From assembly GCA_025345505.1 (NCBI GenBank), contig JANVCC010000076.1:6745577-6809576 (forward strand): a stretch of DNA of 64,000 nt, given 5' to 3'. The position numbers were made by a program, and so were the translations under genes. The notes below the pieces were generated by a model. That model ran no database searches, was not told the origin of the DNA, and was given only the letters and a program-made list of their open reading frames with translations. Source of the stretch: Todiramphus chloris collaris (Eukaryota > Chordata > Aves > Coraciiformes > Alcedinidae). How positions within the stretch are numbered: position 1 is the stretch's first letter; every line of letters begins with the position of its first letter. Shown in pieces: positions 26,431-38,173 of the stretch.

Positions 26431-29400
26431 ATAAAAATAATACTTTTTCTTCTTTTAACTGTTATAATGTTTAGTGGTTTAGAAAATACATTTTTTTTTT
26501 TGGTAAGTTACCTAGTATAGATATTTTGTCCAGGCATCTGGGACAGTAAAAATCCACTAATTAAGAATCAGGAGTGTTTGTTTCTTTTTTTCCCTCCTAA
26601 ACCTTTATATGCTTAAAATCTGTTTGCATGACCTGGTTGCCTGAAAAAGCAACTAGACTGTAAACTTTCACCCTGATGATTCCTCTTAGATTTTATAACT
26701 TTACCAACAAATTTTGCTGGTTGTCTTGGAGATAAAAACTAGCAGTAGAATAGGATGAGTTGGAAGAAAGAGAGCAGGGTACAGATATGGTCATGGTGGT
26801 TCTATGGTGGTTGGCTTTCTGAACACACAGCCTCTCCTTTCTTTGTATGTGACCACACACAACACTTTAAAGTTATCTAGGATTTAAGTGACAATGGCAT
26901 GGATAACTTAGGCCAAACTATTATTATTGACAGGTAGGGTAAAGGTTTGCCTGTACTTAGAAAGGTACAGGAAAAAAAAACCCAACTAAAATAAACGAAA
27001 CAAAAAATCTCTTCAAAGCAGCACAGATTCTGGCAATTATGTAAGGGCTGGTTCAGCAGCAAATCAAATAGTCCCAGAGGTTTTCAAATTATTTTAACTG
27101 TCTCCAGTGTTTGTTGTCCTTGTGAGGGTCTTCACAGCATTCACAAAGTTCCCCAAGTCAGGAATATGATAATCTTTCTTTCTTGCCAAAGACAACTTTG
27201 AAAATTTTAATGGACTTTCAACATCTTTAAGGTTCTTTAATTAATATGAGGTTGTTTCAGGTAAATTAAATATATTTAATGCAACACAGATGTATCCTGG
27301 CAGAGCTGGATCTGACACGAGAAATGTTACAGAGATGATGCAGAAGATGAAACAACCCTAATGCTTACAGTACTGAGAAGTCCTTATTGTAAACTAAGGT
27401 CAGAAGAAAACATAGGTATATTTTATACTGTGTGTATGCCTGTGTCCCTTCCCCCATGGGCAAAACAAATATGTTTTAAATTTGGGTTGTGAAATAAAAT
27501 GGTTCTGCTGGAGATATGGTTCTGCTCTTTCATTGTCTAAGCTTCAGAATGGCCCTTGACAGCTGACACAGAAATATTTCTAGCTCTAAAATACTGATGA
27601 TATAATACACACAAATACACTATGTAATTTGAATCTTTCGCTTTGTCAAAAATTAATGGATTGACAGCTTCCTTTATGCATTTAGACATCCATGCAAACT
27701 CTGAAACTGAAGCTAGTAATTAAATCCCCTTGATAAATGCTAAAATTGTACACACATATATATAGTACAGCTTTATTGAAATATCATGCTGGTGTTGAGC
27801 AATTATTGAAAACCTAGGGCAGGAGAATCCCATGGTAGTTTGAGTTTGCCTCAAACACACAAAAAAATTCTTAGGCTGAGTAGGTATTCACTTACCATAA
27901 GTAGAATAAATATCTTCTGTAATCTACAACAAAATAACCTAACATACTCAATCTACTCTTAACCCAAGACTTGGAGTCTGTATTTTGGATTGCACTGAAA
28001 CGTAATAGGGAAGGAGGAAGAGTACCAAAAATCTGGTTTTTTTAGTATGCTTTAGCTGTTCTAAAATGAAGCCTCTTGACTGCTTTCTTCAGTTTGCTGA
28101 TCCTACTCTCATCTTTTTCTAATGCAATTTTCTTGTCGTCATTACAGAAAATATCACAAGTTGAAAACTGTAGCATCTGAGCAGTTAACCTATCCAATTC
28201 AGCGAATTGGCAGTTAGCTGTATTTAGAAAGAAATTTAATATTATTCATATTAATTTTCTCATTGTTAAAAAGACTTGGGGAGATTTGGAGCAAGTGCCA
28301 CTAGACTTAATTGCACCGGTTCCCTCCACCCTCTTGAAGAATGACAAATTTACAGCTGTCTTCACAGGTGCTTTTAACAGGGAAATTTATCTAATTTCCA
28401 GCCTCTGAGGTTTTCGATGCAGTGACAGTCAGCTGTCGCTGTCACACTACACTATAAGGAGGAATAAAAACTACAGTTGGCTTCAGGTTTTGCTTCATTT
28501 AATATGAAATCTGTGATGGTGGAAGTTGGAGGGAAAGATTATATTTGTTTTTGATAAGGTACTCTAAATTTCTGTGTTTCATACTGAAATAGATTTTTTT
28601 ATTTGAAGCTCTCAGGGAGCAGAAATTCTAAGATTTTGATAAGTTTCTCTACAAATACTTGACCTTAAGTAAATGTATGCTGGTAGAGTGTGACATGGTA
28701 CGTGTAGAAGATTCCTTAGTCTGCTTGTTAGCTTGCTTAGGGAAGGAAGGAAGCTCTGGGACTTTGAAGAAAATATGGCTAGAGCTCCTGGGAAAATGTT
28801 ATAAAATGTAGACAGCTTTCATCTGTCTTTCGGACGTATTTGTCTCCTTAACTGAAAATAGGTTTAAAACACCTTCAACACTTCAGTAGTTCCTTAGGAA
28901 AATTGCAGAAGACATGACATTTCTATAGATGTTAATTAATTTGGATGAACTGATTACCTTTGGAAGACACAAGAAATTGAAGAAAGACTTCTGAAAATTT
29001 CAGTCTGGCTAGAGACCTGCAGATGAAAGCTATCAAGCAATAAATGTGTGCTTTACAAGACATATGGTTCTGTAAAATATGCAGGAGGTGTAAATGCATT
29101 TCTTGAAAAAAGTAGAATTTCCAACCAAATACAGTTTTCAGAGTTAAATTTACTGTTGTTTCTTAATAGTGATAATTATTTTTAAAGTTACTTAATTTAA
29201 GTGAATATCAGCCCAGTAAGAGACACAGAACATGGAAGACAGATGGAAGAGAAAATAAAATCATAAACAGAAATGTTACTAGAGATCACTGACAAGAACC
29301 ATGACAATGCCATTTATTAAATTATTATTTGTTTATATCAGCCATAGTCTGCCTGGCTCTTTGCTGTTGTCTTCTGTGTTTTTTCTTGCAACAGAAACTT

Positions 29401-32209
29401 CCATGATATAAAATCTCTTATAGGCATTACATTTTATCACCATGATCCATTGCCATCTCTCATTGCCAAGTCCTCCCAAGAAGAAATCTGAAATCATGAA
29501 ATATCCCATTTTATTTCTGACTTGGAAACTAGTTTTTGTAAGAAATTAAATGTGCTTGTTCCTCACAACAGTTTATTGTCTTCTGGAAATGAATTTGCTC
29601 ATCTTCCTAGGTAGCTAGGAATCATATGCAAATGTGAACAAATTACCACCAACAGAGGACATACAGAAGTCATTTTGTTGCTGTATGTGCCTGTTGAGTT
29701 TATAAAGTAAGTATTTTCAAAGAGCTTTGAGGAAAAACCAGCAGAAATGCAATGTATTTTCACTGTTGATCTCTATTGTGTTCATGTTAAGAAAGAATAG
29801 GAAAAACATGTTCAAACTGCTCCCTCATGCACACACATCTTATGTTTGACTGTAATTGTGGCTATCTGTGTACAATATTGCCAAGAGCTTTCATTTACTC
29901 AGGAATTTTTTTTTCTAATAACAATGACATACAACATAGTATATCTTTAGCTATTCTTCACAAGAACTTCTGGTTTTTGCTTGAATAAGGATTAATTTAT
30001 ATAAAGGAAAAGCTATTATTTGGGATTTTTTAATTCTTGTGCAGTAAAATACTTTGATGCACACCTATTTCAAGTAAAATACCTGACTAAAAGCCTGCAT
30101 GCTGGCGAACATGTTTCCTTTCTTTATTTTTCCTTAGCAGTGACAATGAGCGTTAATTGTTCCTAATTTGATTTTTGATGGGTTCTTACCAAATTAGCAC
30201 TTAAAGAGTTTTTAGGAACTTAAAAAGATGTTCTGATGAAGAGGACGAAGACTCATTACCATTTTTACATATCAGCACAAAAGCTTCCTAATCACTAAAA
30301 AAAAAAAAAAAAATTCATATTCTTGCCTGACCTATCCAAGCACTGTGATTTTTTAATCTCATTTCTGCATTTGAAAGCTTCAGTCTTGGAATCTGACACA
30401 TTGCTCATGTAAGATATGAGCTTCTACTGCTCTGACTACTAATTAATCTTTGTAATTATAGCATCTTCCAACAATAATCATGATCATAAGCTGGGTAATA
30501 GCAGTAAAAAGGAAAGAAGTGCCTTCATCTACACTACAAATTAAAATATCGTCACTCGATAAAAGTTGGTGAAAGAGAAATATCAATTTACAATAATAGA
30601 CTTGTACTTATGAGGACTTAAGTATAACTTGATCACAATTTTTTTTCTTGTTCTCTCTCTGCTTTTTACAGGGACAACATTAATGCTTTGTTATGACAAA
30701 TCAGATGGAGGTACTCTTTTAAATGGAATCCTTGACATAGACTACATGACTATTACTTTTCTTTCTGGAGAGAACATGGCTAATTGGCTTCATATATCAG
30801 GAAAAAAAAAAGACAGTACTAATGGTCATTCATAGCTCCACTTAAAATGGCAAATCCTTTTTACACCAACTACTGTTTAAGCCTATAATACATCAGACTT
30901 TCTTAAATGAATTTTTTTTTTTTTCCTGATGGCAAGGCTATTAATGCAGGTGTTCCTGTATATCCTTGGCAGATGGATTTGTGTCTCCATCTGTCTACAT
31001 CGTTTTGTCATGTTTCTAAATGTGTATTATATTTGACCAGATGGACTTTATTCCTTACTTTATAAAAATAATTAATGTAGATTTTGGCAATTTAAGGCTT
31101 GCTGTACATTATAGCTGAAGTCAATACTTGGGAAGTTATAGCTTTGTCTACAGTAACACAGTTAAGCAAAGTGTGACAAGTTCCAACTCTTAGACAAAGT
31201 TTAGGCATTGTGAAGAATTTTATACAGTGTTTTATGGTGCTGTAGTTATTCTTGTTTGACTAGGGAAATTAATCATATTTAGACTGATACAACTGAGGCT
31301 GATATAATTCATATAACTAATCAGACAACATAGTTTGTTTAAATGTATAAATCTGTATTGAATTCATAAGGAAATGTAAATTTGTTTATATGTATATGTG
31401 AATATATATGTATGTTATTGTGATCTTTCCTCTGTTTTCTCTGGCCCTTGACTAATAACTATACCAGTTGAAAATGTCTGTATGGACTATATTTAGTCAT
31501 CAGGGTTGTAAATAAAATTTAATTAAATAAAATTTGGACCACAATTTAGGATTAATTACAAATTCTGCAAAAAGCACTTGATCCTCTGTTGTCCTGCATT
31601 TTGTGTTATCTTCTATATAAGGCTGCTAGAAAATGCTAGCATTCTTCTTTCTAACTAATGTCAAAAGTAGCCAAAGTTTTTGGCATGAGTTGCAACATTT
31701 AATGTTTCTCAGCTGCGTTTAAATGATATTAAAGTGGTATTAAGCCCTAACACTGTGCCCAAGGAAGTGAGAAGAGGGTAGGAGAGAAAATATGTAAACA
31801 GTTAAATAGCCATTTGGATATCCCAGGGGCTGCTCAGAGAAAAGATTTTAGCGCTTCAGCGCAGTGCACAAAACCAAAGCTTGCACAGCAATTACCATTT
31901 TGCAGAAATTATCAGGTTTTGCAAGGATAAGTTGCTATGTAGCCTTCAGGCTTAATATTGTACAATAAGACTTACAGTTTGGAAAGAATAACTTAGCAAG
32001 CAGTTGCACTTTTAAAGCTGTTTGGAAGTTATAAAATCCTTTCACTTGTAGTCAACCACATAATCACAAATTTAGTGTTTAACCCCTGTTGAATGAAATT
32101 ATAATGACCATTTTATTGCGGACTAAAGAAACTGGAATGCAAAGCACCAGAATACAAAACATTATTAGAAAAAAATCCTGTTATTAAATAATATATAGAA
32201 GTGAAAGCG
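26431..32209. other. Unique AT-rich non-coding DNA
   Basis: No gene is visible. An A17 run lies at 30297-30313. Two intervals, about 28290-28450 and 31820-32060, look compositionally more complex and free of simple repeats. They are only possible conserved elements. An octamer-type ATGCAAAT occurs near 29626. The frame at 30629-30835 is short and unrecognised. Confidence 0.55.
28422..28445. other. Short hairpin GTGACAG / CTGTCAC
   Basis: GTGACAG at 28422-28428 pairs with CTGTCAC at 28439-28445, and a second pairing GACAG/CTGTC is nested inside. It is a modest stem that may be chance. Confidence 0.5.
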
Positions 32210-32554
32210 CGTTTTTTTGTTTGTTTGGTTTTTTGGGTTTATTTTTTCATTTTATACTCCGGTGTTTTATGTTGCCTTTTTTTTTTTTTGTTTGGTAAGG
32301 TTTGTTTCAGATATAGGAAGGATATTTTTTTTTTTTTTTTAATGGGTTATTTTTAAAAAATCCTGTGATATGACTGAATCTATATGCAGTTTGACAATAA
32401 AATTTGGAGGAAAGAGAGTTTAAATGTTTCCTCATTCTTTTAGTTTCAAAAGACACTTTATTCAAACTGAGATTCATTTTTATGTATTTTCACAAAACTA
32501 AAAAACCAAATCAAACCAAAACAACAAAAAAACCAAACAAACAACAACAAAACT
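32210..32554. repeat. T/G-rich tract and complementary A/C-rich tract
   Basis: A T/G-rich region (32210-32340, including TTTGTTTGGTTTTTTGGG and two long T runs) is followed about 150 bases later by an A/C-rich region (32494-32554, including AACCAAACAAACAACAAC). The two are roughly reverse complements and repeat the inverted arrangement seen at 13927-14130. Confidence 0.7.
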
Positions 32555-33477
32555 AATACAATCTAATGATAACCTAAGATGCTTAGGTGTTTTGATTCTC
32601 GGTGACTCAGAGCACACGAGTGGTCTGTTGCAATAGCTCAGCTGATGACCAATAACACCGTCAGAATAATTTTTTTTTTTTTGTACCCATACAACCTATG
32701 CTCAGTCACTGTTTTAAAGGGTCATGGTATGGTATGAAAGAACAAGTAACTTTTAAGTGAAGATGCCATTTTTAGTAAATGCCACACTTGATGTTTTTCT
32801 AAGGGAAAATATTTAACTATAAATGCTGCGTTTCTTCTACATAAAAAAAAAATCTAACTGCTGAGAAAATAAAAATATGTTTCAAGGATCTTTATGTAGC
32901 TGAGTCATTTTTGCTGTACACTGAACCGTTTTGGTTTTGTTCCCTATCTATGGTATCAATTACACTTAGGTATATTATTATCTTTCCAATGATGAGGAGA
33001 GATACAACCAATAAGGGAAGTAGCTTTGTGAGTGTCATATTTTTGATGCCTCAATCACTGAAAGATACAATATAATGCTTTTAATCATCATTCTTGGACA
33101 AGGGCAATGAATCTTAATCCCAGTGGAGGCTGCCTTTTATTTCATTACTTCATCCTATTTTGGAATGTGTTTTGGATAATGATTGCTTTTCAAAAGACAT
33201 AGAAGACAAATGTCAACAATTCTGCTATCACAACATTTAACATGTGTTCCTAATTAATTCTTAAGCAGATAATCAGCTACAAGTGCATTGTGAAACCAGA
33301 TGGTCTAAGATTTCCAGGATATCTGGCAGTGAAGGATGCTTCATTATAAATCCTGTGTTGAATCCAGGCCTGCTTATGGGCATGCAGTGTATGTTCTAAT
33401 TGAAGGTGAACTAAATTACTTTGAAAAATGGAGAAAAGCAGATTTCATTTTTCAGAGCTTTTATTCACAGGTTGGTT

Positions 33478-33488
33478 GGGGGGGGGGG
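33478..33488. repeat. Poly(G) run, 11 bases
   Basis: Eleven consecutive G on the plus strand, preceded by GGTT. It is one of very few long G/C homopolymers in the window and a likely site of length error. Confidence 0.9.
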
Positions 33489-35805
33489 AGAATCTGTGAG
33501 ATCCAGCATTGCTATTTTTCACTCTTTTTACCTTAATTATGTATGAAATGCTTGTAAGGCTTTTCTTGTATGCCAGTACACTTTTAGATCTATTTTTCAA
33601 GAATGCTAAATAAATCTTCAGTAATACTATTTTAATAGATATTCTGCTAATGTAACCAAATATAATATTATTGCCTTTAACAGTTTAGAAGCTGTACACA
33701 ACTGGCAAATCAATGATGGGAACAAAACAATGGTATCATCATCAACTTACTATATATGAATATAAACATCTACTCTTCATATGCCTCCTACTAGCTACAA
33801 AGAGAATGGGACAGGTAAGAATTATACTTTGCTCTAGATTTCATTGTTATCATGAAAATACATCTGGATATTAAGAAAAAAAGATGTCTGTGAACTATGT
33901 GCATGGATTGCTTCTCTTTGTTACTTTTTTGTATACCTGATAGAAGACTACCCCTTCTTGTAAAGACTGAAATTTGGCTTCTAACATTGTATTCTGGAAG
34001 ACAATTGGCCTAACCAGGCTTTTCTGAGTATTACTCTATGGCTCACATGAAAATTTTGAAGTGTCCTAGATTTAGTGGAACAAAATATTCCATGATATTT
34101 GTACTGTAGTTGCAAACAGTAAAACTTTTTCAGTTACACTGAATGGGGGACTCACAAGAGAGTATCAGGCTTGATGTCATTTAATTTGGTGTCTTTGTTG
34201 CAGAGAAGAAATCTTTAACAGTGATCAGGGCAAGAGGTTTTAGGGGGTGATAGCAGAATCCCAAGCTTGCTGGTGTGAAACACACCATTGATACTTTATA
34301 CTAAAGATGTGAAACATGTTAGGGTATGTCCTAGATGGATATTTTTTTTGGGTCCTACTACAGTTAGATCATTAATTTAAACTGAGATTCACAAGTTTTA
34401 GTATCTTTAGGAAACAGCAACTGCTGTAACTTTAGTAATTCATTCCCCAAAAGAGTAGCTAACCCTTCTTAAAATTTATTCAGTTTATGACTGCTTATTT
34501 TCTGTAGCATTCAATCATATAGTATCAGTCATATGCAGTACTTTCACCTTGTTACTTTGTGTCCTTTGGGAATCTGTTATCTCATCTTCTGAGATAGCAA
34601 GAAGACAGAATCTCGCTAACGCATCTCTAAACAGTTTTGGGTTTAGACCTTTCCTGCAGTTTGTCCATTATACAGAAGACATAAGTTTTTTTACTCATAA
34701 GAAAGATTTTCCACGTTCCTGTTTTTTCATATTGTCCTTCTCTAATGGCCCTAAATTTGTTGCATCTTTTTGAGATTCTGAGATATCCATCACCGTGCAA
34801 AGCCCAGCTGATACTGCAGTATTGTATACACACAAGTGTGATGGTATTATGTTTATTAGCCTTTACTGTTTTTGTGCATTGTGTATGTTTAGTTTGGCTG
34901 CATTCCTAGAAGAGAGATCAAGTGAATTATCACAACGGAGACAAAGAACTTTTTGTTAACTAATTCTATAACTTAGCTCTCCATTGTATGGAAGTATGGT
35001 TTAAACTATCCCTACCTATGATACATGTTACTTAACAGAACTGAACTTTATAATTCTTATATTCTAAAGAAATTTGACTTCTAATTCAGTTCAGGAGCTA
35101 AAAAGAGAGACAGAAAGCTGCTCTAATTTCTATTGAATTCTCAACAGAAACAGCGATCATTATTTGGAGAATGTGTCAATGCTAAGAGGTGACCATTGCT
35201 TTCCATTCAAAATGCAATTATGTCTATTTTGTCAGTGTGCAATTCAATGTCCAAAAACGTATCTTGTGTGTGGTATCCAGCTAGCCTATTTCATGTTTTG
35301 AGTTGAAAAGCGAGTTTGGCATCAGCACTTCTGCATCAAAAACACACATCAAAAGAATGTTATATACTGTAAATGGTACTTATTATTTACACTTACTGGG
35401 TGAATAATAGGGCATCTGCCTCACTCCCTTTTCAGTGTGACCAAGATTTTTTCTTTTCTTTTTTTTTTTTCCCCCTGTAAATGTCATTTGTGCCTGGAGT
35501 ATATGAATTAAGGAATACTAAAGCAACCAGGAAATATGTCTATTTACTATGTTTTTACGCATTAATGTGCTGAATTCAGTGGTAGCATTGGCAATGTTGC
35601 AATTGGCTGTTTTTATATGCTACAGTAAATCTTGAAAACAAATTCTGCTCTGATTGAGATAGGAAGTGAAAGACAGTTTGTTCCAGAGTAATCCTAAACA
35701 AGTCTGAATTTTTACTTCAGTTAAGCAGAAAAAGGGGTGAAACTATAGCTGATTAAGCATTTTAAACAATTTCCTACATCATACTGTCTCTAACCAAAAA
35801 ATCTG

Positions 35806-35825
35806 ATGTAATGTATACATTACAT
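35806..35825. other. Perfect 20-bp palindrome
   Basis: ATGTAATGTA is followed immediately by its exact reverse complement TACATTACAT. Each half is itself a near-direct repeat (ATGTA ATGTA, TACAT TACAT). There is no spacer. It is AT-rich and may be chance in 64 kb of AT-rich DNA. Confidence 0.95.
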
Positions 35826-37308
35826 GTATCCTGAAAAATTCAGGTTATGGCTACTGTGGGCTTACTCTGCTACAGGTGATGTTTCTCAGTCTCATGTAGA
35901 AGACTCTCCAACTCCAGGAATCTTAAATTCCCCACCCAGTAGTGAGTTGTTTTCACTGAAAAATTATTTTCAAAATCAGATATTTAGAAAGTGATTGCTG
36001 AGTGTGAGGCTACGAATATTGATAGTAATAATACTAATAGGCACTGCTTAGGTAACTCAAATCAAATGTGTAGCCCATGCAGATTAGTGTAACTCCAACA
36101 TCTAGCACAAGATAATCCTTCTGTATGGTTTGCAGTGATCATACAAAAGATCATATGCATGAATCTTAAATGTCATTAATAGTAGTAGCTGCAAGTCTCC
36201 CTAATAAGGGGCAGTCCTCCTCTTTAGACCACCCTTGTGCACTGTTGAAAAGCAGTGCTATCTAGCAATGCTGAACATTAATAACTATGCTATAGTCTTT
36301 TGTTTTATGTTATCCTAAACTTAAAAAGAATACCTTGGTATGGTGGGATGTTAAATTTACTTTGTTTTAAAACAGTTACATAGCTAAAATGTAGCAATAT
36401 TTAATAGTTTTGAGTTTATGGGCAAAGTCTTCATGTGGTTTATTAGAAGCAAAGGTCTTTACTGGCAATTATTTTGGAGACAAAATGAATTAAACCAGCT
36501 GAAGTGAATTTACTAGAAAAATAAAATATAAATGGAGCTACTGTTGTACAAATACCTATATTACTATTACTCCTACAGCTCAATTAACTTCAATTAGTTT
36601 ATTATTTAAACAAAATTACCTGTTTGCAGCAGGCAGATTACATCATTTGAACATTAACCATTATTAATAGTCTATCAGTCAGAGAAGCATTAAAATAGAA
36701 ACCTAACTGTTAGAGAAGGTGTAAGTTACAAGTCAAGTGATGTTTCAGTTGTAAAGGGTGTTGCATAATGCTAAGAAAGGGCAAAAGCTGATATTTTTAA
36801 GTTTGTGCACTAGAAACTTGTCAAAGTGAGCAAAATGTCTAATACTTAGTGAAATGGCAGGAGTGTAGGTGTCTACAATTTATTGAGCACAGGGCATTTA
36901 AAGAAAAGCATACAGGTTATTTCTAGAATATGAGGTTAATTTTGCACCAGGCAAAATAGGAAGGAAAATAATCAGTATTTATGGAAATCAATTGCTCATG
37001 ATTACTGGATTGCATTTAATCTCACAGATGTTAAATGTATAATGAAAAAAAAAAAATTTCTGGAGCTGGGAGCAGGCCTGAGTGCAATTTGGAATTCACG
37101 ATAACTGAGGCTCTTGAAGTCTTTCATTTGGTAAATTAATGTTTTAACTGCAGAATTGGCCCATATGAGTATAACTGTCCTTCTAAGAGGCCTGAGCACA
37201 GACATAAAACCTCATAAACATTCCTTTTTAAAAATGATGCTATTAAAAGGTTAAAAACTTGTATGTAAAACTTAACTGACAGGAATCTTTCTGTCTTCTT
37301 TAAGAGCC

Positions 37309-37376
37309 TTTTTTTTTTTTTTTTTTTTTTACATTTAATTTTTTTTTTTTATTTAATTTTTTTTTTTTTTTTTTTT
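37309..37376. repeat. Compound poly(T) tract
   Basis: Three T runs (22, about 12 and about 20 bases) are separated by ACATTTAA and ATTTAA spacers. It is simple sequence that probably arose by expansion of one run with point changes. Confidence 0.9.
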
Positions 37377-37950
37377 GTCTGATACAGTTAATTTGTTGCT
37401 ATAAAAGTAATCTCTTTTTTTTTATAGTCAGTGACAAGAACTCTTTTTTTTTTATCATCTCAAAATAATAATTTAGGGATCATCTCTATGACTGAGTTTT
37501 AAAACAAAGTATTCATCCCAAAGGATGATTGCTTGATTGATCATCAGAAGACTTACTCCTGAGGCTATATCTGCCAGAAGGGTAAGGAAGACATTAATTC
37601 CTGAGACCACGGTAGTTATGGAAGCAGAACTTCAGCAGCACAGCAGATATAAAAGCAAATTAGAGCAGTGCTTAAGGAGTTCAGGCATCTGTGTCCAGCA
37701 CCAGTCACCATCTGAGTAGGCAGACACTAAGTTTTAAAAACTTGTCAAGTCTAAATGTAGCAGTAGCTACGAACAAAATGACATGTGAAAAAGAGGTATA
37801 GGATTATTCAGAAGAATTAAAGCAGCAAGAAACACTTCTCATGATTTCAAACCTGAAATTGTCTACAAACGAGGAAAGGGAGTATTTCCTTTCTCAGTGC
37901 TTCTCCATGCAACATAGTTAGCATATTTCATCATATTTGGTAGATACTCA
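37377..37950. other. Unique non-coding DNA
   Basis: About 570 bases between a T tract and a CR1 copy. The 60-codon frame at 37537-37719 matches nothing I know. I see nothing else. Confidence 0.6.
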
Positions 37951-38173
37951 AACTGGAAGAGGGTAGATTCAGAATAGAAATAAGGAAGAAGTTGTCCACT
38001 CTGAGGGTGGTGAGACACTGGCACAGGTTGCCCAGGGAAGTTGCAGATACTCCAACACTGGATGTGTTCAAGACCAGGTGGCACTGGGCTCTGAGCAACC
38101 TGGTCTAGTGAGAGGAGTCCCTGCCCATGGCAGGGGGTCCCTTCCAACCCAAACTATTCCATGATTCTGTTCT
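37951..38173 (+). mobile_element. CR1 LINE, 5'-truncated 3' end
   Basis: Plus-oriented CR1 3' untranslated sequence. It begins AACTGGAAGAGGGTAGATTC and runs through GGTGGTGAGACACTGGCAC, CAGGTTGCCCAGGGAAGTT, AGCAACCTGGTCTAGTG and CCCATGGCAGGGGGTCCC to TTCCAACCCAAACTATTCC and ATGATTCTGT. The terminal 8-bp unit is worn. The minus-strand frame at 37863-38147 is a shadow of this repeat. Confidence 0.95.

Larger units (their letters stand above)
32555..37308. other. Unique AT-rich non-coding DNA
   Basis: No gene is visible. It holds a run of 11 G at 33478-33488, unusual in this AT-rich setting, and a 20-bp palindrome at 35806-35825. The frames at 33336-33536 and 34549-34833 (both strands) are unrecognised and short. 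Confidence 0.55.

Noticed and set aside
37863-38147. 94-codon minus frame
   Set aside because: It is the reverse strand of a CR1 3' end. Such frames recur with every CR1 copy.
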